Below, one piece after another: positions 32,008 through 44,064 of a stretch of 64,000 nucleotides of DNA (the first letter of the stretch is position 1; the number at the start of each line of letters is the position of its first letter). The stretch comes from Anomaloglossus baeobatrachus (lineage: Eukaryota; Chordata; Amphibia; Anura; Aromobatidae). Location of the stretch: positions 530,317,008-530,381,007 of the forward strand of contig NC_134353.1 of assembly GCF_048569485.1 (NCBI RefSeq), given 5' to 3'. The position numbers and the translations under genes were made by a program. The notes under the pieces were generated by a model. It ran no database searches. It saw only the letters and a program-made list of their open reading frames with translations, and had not been told where the DNA came from.

Positions 32008-32425
32008 ATATATTTATATGCATATTTGCTTATACTTATATGACTAATATGTATCACATTTTTTTATATTTTTTACACTTTTTTCAGTCAAGTACACTTT
32101 ACACATTTTGCATTGTTTGTCAATACATTTTATGCTTTTGCACTTCCTCATATATAGTGTATATATGTCTTATTATCATTCACCTATATATATATATATT
32201 TATATATATATATAAAATTCTCTGTTGTGCAAAACACTTATACATGTTTACTTCACATATTTTTATGTGGGCCCCTGTTTTTTGGTTTAATTTCTATTTT
32301 AAATCCCTCTATCATAATCTTCCTGATTTAGACAATATGGATTGTTATACTGCATTGACTAAGTCCCAATCCTGAGTCTGTGCGCATGCTCCAAAGCACG
32401 GTCGTGGGCGGTCATGTTGGCGGTG
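32008..32425. other. AT-rich sequence, no feature
   Basis: Low-complexity AT-rich DNA with TATATA runs; no supported gene or terminal repeat. Confidence 0.35.
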
Positions 32426-32893
32426 TGAGGTAGCGACCACCAATGTTGTGGATGGTCGCAGTGGAGAAGGATCCCCCTGTGATATTGAACTGAAGGTGTG
32501 ACTGTGGGACTTGTAGTTCCACAGAACTTGAGTTGTAATTAAGGGTTAGGTTCCCTTTAGGCCTCTGCCACACTCACGTGTAAAAAACGTACGTTTGCTG
32601 TAGTCCGTTTTTTGTATCCGTGTTCCGTATTTGCAGTCCGTTTTTCCCCTCCGTGTAGTGTCCGTATGCATATCGTGTGTCATACGTGTGTACGTGTGTG
32701 CGTTTTCCTGTGCGTGAAATACGTCAGTGTGTGTTCCGTGTGCAGTCCGTTTTTTGTGCGTGTTTAACATGTTTCACACATTGAGATAATGGTGATTACT
32801 TGGAATTAAATGACACATAGGTGTATGTGATTAGGACATAAATATAAGTTAACTATAAACTGTTTCCTGCTTGTATTTTGCCTTGGAGCACCT

Positions 32894-34302
32894 ATGTGTT
32901 GTGACAAAATTTTCGCAATGCCATTATCCACGGAGGCCTTAGTGTTTTTATGTTGGATTATATCTCGTCGTTTTGGCGTTAGACGGCACATGTTGCAATA
33001 TGATAATGTAAGAAGAACCAGATTGTGGGTGCATCCACTAATGATGATGCGGCCTATGCATGGTCATTTCCATACTTTATTTTTTGAGTTACGGAATTTC
33101 CCAGATAAGTTTTTTTCATACTGTTTGTCAGTTGAGAGTTTTGATTACTTACTAAATATTTTACGACCTCATTTGCAACATCAGGACACTTGGATGCGGC
33201 TTTCCATTTCCCCAGAGGAGAGATTTATGTTGACTCTGAGGTATTTGTTTTTTTTTAAAATTTTTTGTAAATGTGTTATATTTCACATTGAAATGTGTAA
33301 TTGATCTTTATTGATGTAATATCTGTTTTGAATCAATGTTTGTTTTTTATTTTGATTGCTTTAATTTAAAATAACATATTGTTATTTGTGAATCATTGTT
33401 TGTCTTGTTTTCATAGATTCTTGGCGACTGGTCAATCTTTTAGTGCTTTACATTTTGATTTTTTGTTGGGGAGATCAACCATTGCCGTTATAGTACGTCA
33501 CACATGCGACATGATATGGCAACATTTAAAAGAACAAATGATGCCTCAGCCAAACAGAGAAGATTGGTTTAAAATCTCTAAGGGCTTCAAGGACTCTGTT
33601 GACTTTCCTAACTGCATAGGAGCTTTGGATGGCAAGCATTTCAGAGTTAAAAAGCCACCAAACTCTGGGTCACGTTATTTCAATTTTCATAAGTTTTTTT
33701 CCGTTGTTATTTTGGCATTGGTTGACACAGAATACCGTTTTATTTATGCAGACATTGGGGCCTATGGTAGTGCCTCAGATGCCCGTATTTTCCGTTCATC
33801 AAGATTAGCCCAACGCCTGCAAGAAAATGCATTATTGATCCCCCCACCAGTTGCCCTACCTGGTACATCTGGACCGTTGGCACCATATGTGATGGTAGCA
33901 GATGCAGGATTTGCATTATCCAAACATGTTATGCGACCATATCCAAGGAGATCCATTGATGACAGGAAACAGTACTTTAATAATCGGCTAACTAAAGCAA
34001 GACGTTATGTGGAGTGTGCATTTGGTATTTTAGCTAACAAATGGCGCATTTATCAGACAACTATTCAGTTGCAGCCAAACTTTGTGACATCTGTCCTCAA
34101 GGCTACCATAGTGCTTCACAATTTCTGTCGGATACATGAAGGAGGAACTTATGTGGATGATGAATTTCAGATAAACCATGTTGTTAATCAAACAGGTGAA
34201 CCTATGTCTCATAATTCCGTGACATCTGGTTTACAAATTAGAAATTTATTTACTGTTTACTTTAATTTTTTTGATGATAATAATAATAGTGATGTTTGTT
34301 AA
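32894..34302 (+). CDS. Harbinger DDE transposase (two exons)
   Basis: Exons 32894-33240 and 33417-34302 join across a 176-bp GT-AG intron (GTATTTG...TTTTCATAG) to give 410 residues. The join yields TLRFLATGQSF, the conserved Harbinger block, which supports the intron. Catalytic residues are visible: first Asp in GALDGKHF (about 187), second in VADAGF (about 278), Glu in YVECAFGILANKWR (about 315). DIGAYGSASDARIF is also typical. It cuts and pastes the element, usually together with the Myb/MADF partner. The start could instead be the next Met at 32918 (MPLSTEALVF). No stops or frameshifts; length fits the family. Host HARBI1 is a domesticated relative, but the flanking termini show that this is the transposon's own gene. 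Confidence 0.93.
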
Positions 34303-35122
34303 GATTGTCATGGATTTATTTAGATAAAAATGTATTATTTTTTCTTATACGAAAATGTGTAATTTTTTCTGAACATCTAAGAGCTTAAATCTTACTTGTA
34401 TTAAAGTGAAAATGCGTTAATCATCAACTGACATTTCTGTTAACAACATGGATTTCTGAATGTTGTATGTATGTTTTTGTAAATTTCTGTGTTACTATCA
34501 TGGTTTTTTTGTTATTTTAAACTTACAACATTAATAATGTTAAACGTCTATTGAAAAAATGCAATATTATTTAAAAATTTAAATAATAAAGATGATAGTT
34601 TTTTTCACAAACATATTTTTTTATTAATAATAAGCATATTAATCCATAAAGTAATGCTGTTATTTTTTCACATCAAAATAAAAAAATGAACATATTGTTC
34701 ATCTTCTGTTAAATTTTTCAAAATGTAAATTTTTATGGTATTCTTTATAAAATTAAAATTATACTTTACTTACAAGAGTACATTTTCAAAAATGTGTGCA
34801 TTGCTTACAATGTTGAAAAATTGTCGACCAATTAAGTTGGTCTCATGTTGGACATTGACATAGACATAATAAATGTAAACTGTGTTTTGAGAATATAAGA
34901 AGTAATCTAACCATCAAATTGGTTGGGTACAAATGTGTTCCTAAAATAAAAAAAAAAACCATGCCATCAAACATATATGTGATCCGTCACTAAATATAAT
35001 CACACATGTTTTTTTTTTTTTTAAACTCAGAGTTTACACATTTTTGGAAATCCTTTTTTTTTTAAATTTTGACACATTCATCATATTTGTTGTTTGAATG
35101 TAAAGATTACCAAAAATGTGTA

Positions 35123-37454
35123 TCATAAGTCAACAAGATCTTCTAGTGAAGTAACCTGAGTGTTGCTGAGTATGTTGTTTTGTGTGGCCTCAGAAATGGT
35201 ATTTTCAGGAATGGAAGTTGTTTGCTGAACAACATTCCTATTACTAACTACAGTAGTGTGTGGAACAGTCTGTTGCATGCTTGTTTGTCCCAACACATTG
35301 CCTGTTGTTGAGTACACCTGTGGATCTACATGGGTAATTGGGTATTGTGTGTGTGTATGTTGTTGACCTTGAGGATAGTTGACTGATGTTTGTAAGTGTG
35401 GTGTAGGTAACATAGTTGAGATTGGATAATGAGGCATCATGAATGATTGTGGGTATGTTGAACCAGGAAACAAGTTAGGTAAACCACCAATATTTGTGGG
35501 TTGAGTAAAGTAACTAGTACTTGGAGTGGGTTGTAAATTCATATAGTTCATGGGTTGCTGTGAGGTAGCACTTTGTACAGTGCTTAAGGCACCAGTATTG
35601 GTTGCAACATACCCTTGTCTAATTGGTGTTGGGAATAACGTACTTGAAGCAATTGAAGGTTGACCAGATTGTTGTAATACTGGATTATTGACTATTACAG
35701 TTGCCATTGTTGTTTGTGTTGAAATTGTATTTTGATTGTCTGTTGTGTTTGGGACTGTATGTTGTTGCATAATGGTACGCCAATTTTCTATGGCCTCATA
35801 TACTCTCACTGGTTCCTGTTCTGCCTGACTAGCTGACAGTAGGGTCAGCATAGCAGCACGTACACGTTCCTGCCTATCGGATGGAATTTTGGTTAAGCTA
35901 GAAGATAAAGACCGACAAAAGCGCTCGGCATCTGTTTCTGGAATTAGAGTGTTCATTATGTGAATAATGCGTGTGTCAATTATTTCCGGTAAGGATCTCA
36001 TTTCCTCAGGTCTGCGGATTCTTCTTGCACGTAGACGTTGTGGTGCAAAACGTGGAAGTACATTTGTTTGTGTTGATTGTGTAGCTGGTGTGGTTGTTTG
36101 TTGTGTGGATGAGCCTTGGGTGTTGGTTTGTGCACTCTCTGTCCCACCCTCATGTGATTCAGTTGCTGCATCTTGTTGAATCTCTGGATTTTCACTGTCT
36201 TCTCTGCCAGGTTCTTGTTCTGATGCTGAGGTGGCTGTAGCAGAGGGACCTGCTGTTGGTTGATCATCTGAATCGTCTAGATTATCCTCCGTTCTATAAG
36301 AAATGAGACAACAGATTACAATCTTAACATTTATATTTGTACAATTATCTTAATGAAGTAAATGAATGTTGCATTTTTTTTTTTTTTTTCTAAAAAAAAA
36401 AAAAAACTTACTGTGTTACTTCTAAGATGGGTGCTAGGAAGCTTATTTGTTCATAATAAACATATCTGCGTTTGCGGCCTTGGCTGGATGAGGATGGTAT
36501 AGGGTTGTACTTCCTTCGGTACTGATCACGTGCTGAACGCCAACGCCTTTTGACCAAGTCAACTGTGTAATTTAAATAAATATGTCACTTGCAACATTCA
36601 CCATAAATCTGCACACATTAATTAAAATAATGTTTGCTAAATGTAATATACAATTTAACAAAATAATGTTGGCCAAATACTTTTGAGGAAAAAACATTTT
36701 TTTATATATTCTTCATTCAAAAGCATTTTTAGACATTCACACATAACAAAATAATATTTCTGATAAATTATCTTTGAAGTAATTGTCATATATATTTAAA
36801 TTTTCCTTTTTTTTTTTAGAGCAATATCATTTGGCAAAAAATTATTTGAAATATTATTTTATTCATGTAGGTCATGATATTGAAATGTTATTTAACTAAA
36901 TTAAAAAAAAATATTAAAAATAAAAAAACATGAATTGAAATTGTGATACTGAAATTAGACTAATAAAACAGGGAATTTAAAAACACATGACAGTTTAATC
37001 AGTTAATTAATTAACTTCATGAAGAATTCAAAGTCAGATTACAAAAATAAGTATACTTTGATTTTTGTTAGTTATGAAATGTTTGGTTAACTTTTTAAAA
37101 ATTTAACATGAACTCAATATATAGAGTAGTACATATACCAATTCTTCACAAAGATTTTTTAACTAAAAGACAACATAACTATAACAAAACATTCACAGTT
37201 TGTAATTATTTGAAAAATCCTAATATATATATTAAATAAATAAATATAAAAACATACAACAACTTACCATATTTAGCACGCTTTGCAGGCGAACATCTAG
37301 CCCATGCATTATTGGGGTACACTTCCTCAGCTACTTGATTCCAATGGCGGTCAACTGTCAGTCGGTCATGGTAACCATCAACACGTGTATCCCATAATGG
37401 TGGGTGAGTCTCGACAGCTGTTATCAGTTTCTCTGTGTCCACCCGTGGTGCCAT
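35123..37454 (-). CDS. Harbinger second protein, MADF/Myb-like (three exons)
   Basis: Exons on the minus strand: 37454-37268, 36562-36412, 36293-35123 (187 + 151 + 1171 bases, 502 residues plus stop). Donors are GTAAGTT in both introns; acceptors ACACAG and CTTATAG. The first two exons form a MADF domain: LITAVETHPPLWD, then HWNQVAEEVYP and, across the splice, KYVDLVKRRWRSARDQYRR. The third exon starts acidic (TEDNLDDSDDQ), then an Arg-rich LRARRIRRPEEM, a helical segment and a long Gln/Thr/Asn/Pro-rich tail. Known Harbinger partners carry the transposase to the nucleus and bind the termini; the same is inferred here. The frame is kept exactly over both junctions, so the gene looks intact. 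It is convergent with the transposase, 820 bp apart. Confidence 0.88.
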
Positions 37455-38394
37455 TATTATATTTCGAAGCCGAAATTGTGCTCAAAATATATCTTTCAAT
37501 ACACAGAACTACAACTGCTTGCTTGCTCACTCCTTCTGCAAATGCAGTTAGTTTTGTGCAAAAAAAATATGTTAGCTACGCCACCTGAAAGTATTTGAGA
37601 TTGTAACAACCTTTCTAATGAAAACACGGACACGGACCACACGGATAGCATACGGAGGCCATCCGTATCACGTACGTGTAAACACGGACCCATAGGATTT
37701 AATGGATCCGTGAGGACGTTATGCCGGTGGAAAACGGACATGTCAGCGCTTTTTCGGCACGCTCAAACGTACGCACGGAACGGACACACGCTCCGTGCGC
37801 AAACACTGACGTGAGGCTTTTTATATTAAAAATACTGTGTCAACATCAGCACGTGTCTCCGGTATATGTAAAAAATTCCAAAAACGTACCGGAGGCACGG
37901 ATGTGTGGCGCAGGCCTTAAACTGTGACCAGTGTGATGGACAGAGCTGGAGAATCACATACCTCCACCTGTGGGTGTATCCGGTTGGGTTTTAAGAGACT
38001 GTTAGTTTTAGAAACAGGGGGAAGCCTGAGAGTGCTGCACATGGAGGATGTGTGCTGGAGATCTCAGTCTGTGTGAAGACTGAAGAGAGACTCCTGGAAA
38101 TCAGTCCCGGTGATGACTGGGGAAAAATACTGCAGCCTGGCTGGAGAGGGCTGGAGGCTGCAGGAAGCAACCACAGTGACTTGTGTTCGCTGGCTGGAGC
38201 CAGAGTGTGGAGAATCCACTATGGACACTTAATTGGACTGGAAGCCCACGGTATGTGGATGTTATATTTTCCTTTAAGCCAGGAGAGGCTTCATTGTGTT
38301 TTGGAAGGGCAGTTTATGTTGGTTACTAATAAACTGCTGCATTTTTTGAGAGAGACTGTAGTGTCTGTGTATGCCTAAGCTACCCTGCACCGCT

Positions 38395-39772
38395 GCAAGC
38401 AAGTAAAACCCCCCGGTTGCGGTAAGCAACGTTCACAGCGGCTATAGGAGCTGAAGCGCAGGTGCCGTCTCCATGACGGCAGCCAACGCTCTCTCTCCGC
38501 TGCCCGCTGCCATGTCTTCCCTGATCACGGCCTGTGTGGAGGATGCATGCGCCGCGCTGTGACTCACCCGACATGTCAGCTGATTTGCGCTCAGCTGTTC
38601 ACTGGCCACCGATGTGCTTAAATACCATCCCCCTACCCTTCCAACAGACGCTCCCTGAAGATGTTCTCACGAAACTTACATTGGAAGCGTGGGTATGTGG
38701 ACAGAGGTAATATATGCTACTCATAAGCTCTTAAGCGGGCTTTACACGAGACGATAGATTGTGCGATATGTCGTCGGGGTCACGGTTTTCGTGACGCACA
38801 TCCGGCATACCGCACGACGTCGTCTCGTGTGACACCTCCTAGCGATGCAGTATCGCTCACAAATCGTGAGTCGTGCACTCGTCGCTAGGTTTCATATAAT
38901 TGTTTAATTAAAATGGCGGCGGTTGTTCATCGTTTCCGTGGCATCACACGTTGCTCCGTGTGACACCACGGGAACGATGAACAACAGCTTTACCTGCCTC
39001 CCGCGCCACCCGACGGCTTAATGGAAGGAAGGAGGTGGGCGGGATGTTTACATCCCGCTCATCTCTGCCCCTCCGCTTCTATTGGCCGCCTGCCGTGTGA
39101 CGTCACTGTGACGCCGAACGTCCCGCCCACTCCAGGAAGTGGACGTTCGTCGCCCACAGCGTGGTCGTCCGGAAGGTAAGTACGTGTGACGGGGGTTAAA
39201 CGCGTTTGTGTGCCATGGGCAACTAATTGCCCGTAACGCAAAAACGACGGGGGCGGGTACGATCGATTGTGCTATCGCACAATCTATCGTCTCGTGTAAA
39301 GCAGGCTTTACTGCAATCTCCATTGTATTAAACCTTTGAATTTTCTTTGCTCGCTCTGCCCAGTGGTTACCAGCCTTCTTATGTATTTTCTGCACACTGC
39401 AGCAGCTATATTCTCTTCCTATTTGCTCTGCATTTCTATTTATCCCACTCCATTCAGATTTACATATGTATAAATTATCTGAGCTCCCCCTGCTGGTTAT
39501 CTGCTGCTAGAGCTTGCATATCGTACTTTATATCTCCTTTGGATGGCAGTTAGGATGGACTAATCATATATATTTATTCATGGAATAGGCACGTCGCACT
39601 TTGATATCTATAGAGCCTTGGATGTATTTGTTTGATTTTTTTCATCCTAATTTATTGCAATTTTTTATCCTCTGTCCTCTCCCAATATCTGTTGGCACCG
39701 TGTAATTTTATAAATTCTAAAGTGCAAATAAACTTTGTTCAATAAATTTGTTATATTTTTGGCCCTATACTT
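38395..39772 (+). mobile_element. PLE-like terminal region, split by MITE copy D
   Basis: The left part (38395-38733) ends with CCCTGAAGATGTTCTCACGA plus AAC, the layout of a decayed hammerhead. The right part (39311-39772) ends TTTTTGGCCCTATA, shared in reverse with 29395-29470. No reading frame. The PLE assignment rests on these two signals only. Confidence 0.45.
38734..39307. mobile_element. Harbinger-type MITE, copy D, with TTA target duplication
   Basis: TTA at 38731-38733 and 39308-39310. Ends AGCGGGCTTTACACGAGACG and, reversed, AGCCTGCTTTACACGAGACG, with about 30 bp of perfect pairing between termini (through GATAGATTGTGCGATA). A subterminal hairpin pairs 38741-38770 with 38806-38834 (ACACGAGACGA with TCGTCTCGTGT) around GTCACGGTTTTCGTGAC. 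Near the right end GATTGTGC-TATC-GCACAATC is a second hairpin. Confidence 0.88.
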
Positions 39773-40137
39773 TGCGTTTCATGTTGTTTATATGATATTA
39801 GTTTTTGGCCGTATTTATGTATTCAAAAAGGCATTTTGTGGTTACTAAATTTATTGTTCAGGTCAATACAATTACAGTAATACCACATTTATATAGTTTT
39901 TTTTTATGTTTTGCCGCTTTTACACCATAAAAACTATTTTATAGAAAGAAAAATAGTTTCTGCAATGTTTTATGATGAAAAGACAGTTTTTGCTATTATT
40001 TATTTTACATATTCACTGAAGGGGTTAACTACTGTGGCAGTTCTATAGATTGGATTGTTACGGAAGCAGTAATACGTGTACTTTTTTGTTTATTTACTTT
40101 TTTACATAAATTTACTTATTTATTGGAATTATGTTAC
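39773..40137. repeat. AT-rich repeat related to 29150-29390
   Basis: Shares TTTATTGTTCAG and the poly-T/poly-A-flanked pattern with 29150-29390, and closes with GAAGGGGTTAAC near 40018. No gene. Confidence 0.45.
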
Positions 40138-41345
40138 AGGGACCCGATCGCTTGGGAGAAGAGCGCAATTCTCTTCCTGCCTCATGAATGCTGTAATCAT
40201 GAACTCCTGGGTAGCTTTGGCTGTATGCTTGGGGTCATTGTCCATCTGTACTATGAAGCGCCGTCCGATCAACTTTGCGGCATTTGGCTGAATCTGGGCT
40301 GAAAGTATATCCCGGTACACTTTAGAATTCATCCGGCTACTCTTGTCTGCTGTTATGTCATCAATAAACACAAGTGACCCAGTGCCATTGAAAGCCATGC
40401 ATGCCCATCCATCACGTTGCCTCCACCATGTTTTACAGAGGATGTGGTGTGCCTTGGATCATGTGCCGTTCCCTTTCTTCTCCAAACTTTTTTCTTCCCA
40501 TCATTCTGATACAGGTTGATCTTTGTCTCATCTGTCCATAGAATACTTTTCCAGAACTGAGCTGGCTTCATGAAGTGTTTTTCAGCAAATTTAACTCTGG
40601 CCTGTCTATTTTTGGAATTGATGAATGGTTTGCATCTAGATGTGAACCCTTTTGTATTTACTTTCATGGAGTCTTCTCTTTACTGTTGACTTAGAGACAG
40701 ATACACCTACTTCACTGAGAGTGTTCTGGACTTCAGTTGATGTTGTGAACGGGTTCTTCTTCACCAAAGAAAGTATGCGGCGATCATCCACCACTGTTGT
40801 CATCCGTGGACGCCCAGGCCTTTTTGAGTTCCCAAGCTCACCAGTCAATTCCTTTTTTCTCAGAATGTACCCGACTGTTGATTTTGCTACTCCAAGCATG
40901 TCTGCTATCTCACCGATGGATTTTTTCTTTTTTTTCAGCCTCAGGATGTTCTGCTTCACCTCAATTGAGAGTTCCTTAGACCGCATGTTGTCTGGTCACA
41001 GTAACAGCTTCCAAATGCAAAACCACACACCTGTAATCAACCCCAGACCTTTTAACTACTTCATTGATTACAGGTTAACGAGGGAGACGCCTTCAGAGTT
41101 AATTGCAGCCCTTAGAGTCCCTTGTCCAATTACTTTTGGTCCCTTGAAAAAGAGGAGGCTATGCATTACAGAGCTATGATTCCTAAACCCTTTCTCCGAT
41201 TTGGATGTGAAAACTCTCATATTGCAGCTGGGAGTGTGCACTTTCAGCCCATATTATATATATAATTGTATTTCTGAACATGTTTTTGTAAACAGCTAAA
41301 ATAACAAAACTTGTGTCACTGTCCAAATATTTCTGGACCTAACTG

Positions 41346-41346
<1 letters not shown>
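40138..41346 (-). mobile_element. Tc1-like transposon, 3'-truncated
   Basis: The 5' terminus (minus strand) starts TACAGTTAGGTCCAGAAATA at about 41346, next to TA-rich sequence. A ~360-bp leader precedes the transposase (40986 downward). The opposite end is missing: similarity stops near 40200 and other repeat sequence follows. Confidence 0.85.
40205..40986 (-). pseudogene. Tc1-like transposase pseudogene
   Basis: The start MRSKELSIEVKQNILRLKKK opens a paired-type double helix-turn-helix (RPGRPRMTTVVDD is the GRPR hook). After a frameshift near 40640-40665 comes SILWTDETKINLYQND with the first catalytic Asp and RRKGTAHDPRHTTSSVKHGG. After a second shift near 40395 comes FIVQMDNDPKHTAKATQEF with the second Asp. 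The third acidic residue block (NPIE) and C-terminus are lost, so the gene is inactive. About 260 of the usual 340 residues remain. Confidence 0.88.
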
Positions 41347-41389
<43 letters not shown>

Positions 41390-41395
41390 TATATG
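41347..41395. repeat. (TA)n microsatellite
   Basis: About 20 TA/AT dinucleotides directly at the Tc1 terminus, consistent with the TA target of this superfamily. Confidence 0.9.
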
Positions 41396-42190
41396 TAACA
41401 AGGAATAATAGAAAGAGAATATGCATGTTAGTGTTCAGATAAGAGACAGTTACCTGTAGTTATAAGGTAATGCATGCAAAGGGTATCATGGACGCCAGGG
41501 GCGTGGAGTCTGTGTAAAAAAACAAACGGAGGAGGCTACACAGCTGTCAACAGCCCCATAAACCATTACTGAGATTGCCACGGCAACAGGGCACTCGGGA
41601 AGAGCTGAGGTAAAGCACCAGAACTGCTGCATCTAATGTGATGCACCAATTCTGGTGCAGCTGTGTGCTAATATTATTAGGCTGGGAAGGGCCCAATAAC
41701 CATGGACCTTCCCAGCCGGATAATACCAACCCCCAGCTGTCTGCTTTACCTTTGCTACTTACCAAAAATAAAGAGGACCCTACATCGTTTTTTAGGTTAA
41801 CGAAGGCTAAAAACACCCATTTTGCCACATGAAAGTGGACTAAAGGGTACAAGCTTACACACCCTGCTCTAATCTAACCTTTCTCGTAGACAATCTCTCC
41901 TTAAACTACTTCCAAAGGAGAGTGTGCCAAGCATTGAGCCCCCGGGTGTCAAATACAACCAAATGACACAATGCAGCCAGCAAATCACAGTAATGCCAGT
42001 AGCTAACATGGCTACGGCATTACTGAAAATGGCAGACAATCAATGCATGTTTATTAACTGTCTAGTAGCAGAGAAACATGCTGGGCAGGGACTGGAGTAG
42101 GGTGCTCAAGCATCTGCAATACTCAGACGAGTAACAAACATGCCTGAGTACCCCAATACTCGATCAAGCACGCTTGCCCATCACTACAGC
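41396..42190. repeat. unclassified interspersed repeats
   Basis: 41540-41800 holds an imperfect fold-back (TTAGGCTGGGAAGGGCCCAA with ACCTTCCCAGCCGGATAATA) and looks like an old interspersed element. 41880-42190 shows no structure. No gene supported. Confidence 0.4.
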
Positions 42191-42393
42191 TATCTAATGT
42201 GTATGGGACTGTAAAGCCCTGTGTGCAGGGAGAAGTGATACATACATTACACCAGACCCCACTCCCATTATCCCCACTGTGGGGAACTATAACTGCCCTG
42301 TGTATGGGGCTCTAATGCCCTGTGTGCAGGGAGAAGTGATACATACATTACACCAGAACCCACTCCCATTATCTCCACTGTGGGGAACAATAA

Positions 42394-42757
42394 GGCTATG
42401 TGTCCACGGTAGAATGTACCTGCGGACTTTTCAGCCTGAAAATCCGCGACTTTCGCGGCAAATCCGCACCCGCGGATTTGCCGCGGATTTGCCGCGGATT
42501 TTGATGCGGATTTTTTTTTTTTTTCCCATTCTATACCCAAAATCCGCACCAAATCTGCAACAAACAATTGACATGCTGCAGATTTTTCCGGATCAAAATC
42601 CGCGGCAAATCCGCAGCGGAAAAATCCGCAGCATGGACACTGCATTTCCAAAATGCCATTGAAATGGCTTAGAAGTGCCGCTGCTGCAGATTTTTGGGAA
42701 ATCCGCGGCAAATCCGCGGCAAAATCCGCGGTAAATCCGCAGCGTGGGCACATAGCC
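42394..42757. mobile_element. Harbinger-like MITE, 364 bp, in the satellite array
   Basis: TAA at 42391-42393 and 42758-42760 flanks termini GGCTATGTGTCCACG and CGTGGGCACATAGCC. The interior repeats the word CCGCGGATTTG in both orientations. The target is inside an array unit (between GGGGAACAA and CTGCCGTGTG), so it postdates part of the array. Confidence 0.85.
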
Positions 42758-42914
42758 TAACTGCCGTGTGTATGGAGCTCTAATGCCCTGTGTGCAGGGA
42801 GAAGTGATACATACATTACACCAGAACCCACTCCCATTATCTCCACTGTGGGGAACAATAACTGCCGTGTGTATGGGGCTCTAATGCCCTGTGTGCAGGG
42901 AGAAGTGATACATA

Positions 42915-44064
42915 TGTGACGCCCTGGCCTATCAGGTCATCACAGGGTATTGTGCAATCTGCCCTTCTGCACAGTATCCACCCTCCTTGGTTACGGATCC
43001 TGATCCTTTGGTGGTGCAAACAGCTTGGCCAATCAAAATCCTAGGAACACTTTCCCACATGAACCTAACAGACACACCATTGAGGGGCCTGAAGGGAATA
43101 GGGCCGCCCACATGGGGGGTTGGTGAGGAGAAAGTGAGGACAGTGACAGTTGAGAGTGAAGGAGAGAGGAGGTGAAGTGGCTCTCGTGAGGAGAGGCCAC
43201 GGAGGAGAGCTCCTGTATACTAGGTGGCAGACGTTGGTCAGGGCCTGGTAGGAGCTGGAACCCGGTCTCAGGGGAGAATGTTAAGGGGCACGGACTGCTG
43301 AGGAGGGCAGCCGGCGGCCTTGAGCTATCACCAAGCAGGGGCCAGGGCATGACGGGGTACGTGGGCCCCAGGCCGGAAAGAAGCTTCACGTGTTCCAGTA
43401 ATTTACCCGATGGGGGTAAAGACTACAAGTGTCATCCCCAACCAGCTCCAAAATCGGGGTACTAGTGCACTGATGGGATAGGACTTTCCCACTGCAGTCC
43501 AAAGAAATCCTACGCGTGAACCCTGAGAGCAAGCTCACTCCGTTAGCCATACGGGTGAGCGGGACCCGGAGAGTTTCATACCAACGGGTCCAATGGAGAC
43601 TAAGATGCCAGGGATAGGGCCACAGACCAACAACAACACCAAGGGCATGGACCCAGGCATGCTCTCCGCTGGCTACAGTGGTGCTCAGAACCTTGGTTTA
43701 CAAGCTGTCGGTGTGGTTAATTTGGGACTGATTGAGTACATTGAAAACCCCTGTACCTATCCCACAACGGCACCCAAACACCATCCATCATCAACGGGCC
43801 CCGGGACACAAACCCCCTACCCACGGAGGGGTTAAACATTAGGCTGCCACACCATCGTCACCGGGCTCCCCAGCAGCAGCGGTGGTCCCTCACATTATCA
43901 CGCACCGTGGGTGGCGTCACAAACTTTCCAAAAAACCCCTGTACATAGCTCCCCCCTTCTTTTAATGTGGTTGCGCTACACTCGGGTACGGAGACCCCTA
44001 GAGCAACCGTGGATCTGGATCCGAGCAGCGGCAGCGGCCCGGCTGCTGGCACGGGGGCGGTACA
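42915..44064. mobile_element. solo LTR (fossil), 1150 bp
   Basis: Starts TGTGACGCCCTGGCC and ends GGGGGCGGTACA, the TG...CA ends of an LTR. CATA at 42911-42914 and 44065-44068 flanks it, and array sequence continues on both sides. No internal retroelement genes remain, so it is the product of recombination between two LTRs. The family is probably Ty3/gypsy-like but not fixed. Confidence 0.65.

Larger units (their letters stand above)
32560..37916. mobile_element. Harbinger transposon, apparently complete (5357 bp)
   Basis: TTA at 32557-32559 and 37917-37919 flank inverted termini GGCCTCTGCCACAC and GTGTGGCGCAGGCC. Two convergent spliced genes lie inside: a DDE transposase on the plus strand and a MADF-type DNA-binding protein on the minus strand, the standard Harbinger pair. 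Both are open after intron removal with consensus GT-AG sites. Subterminal regions (32575-32760, 37620-37905) are dense in short CCGT/ACGG words and hairpins. This is a candidate autonomous element. Confidence 0.92.
32430..38390 (+). repeat. unclassified interspersed repeat split by the Harbinger element
   Basis: 32430-32559 and 37917-38390 appear to be one repeat: the left part ends GGTTAGGTTCCCTTTA and the right part resumes AACTGTGACCAGTGTGATGG. The right part ends after an AATAAAC signal-like word near 38328. The frame at 38052-38378 is not recognised as a protein. Confidence 0.4.

Noticed and set aside
38052-38378. 108-codon frame beginning MLEISVCVKTEERLLEI
   Set aside because: It lies in an interspersed repeat with an AATAAA-like end; no known domain and no splice partner.
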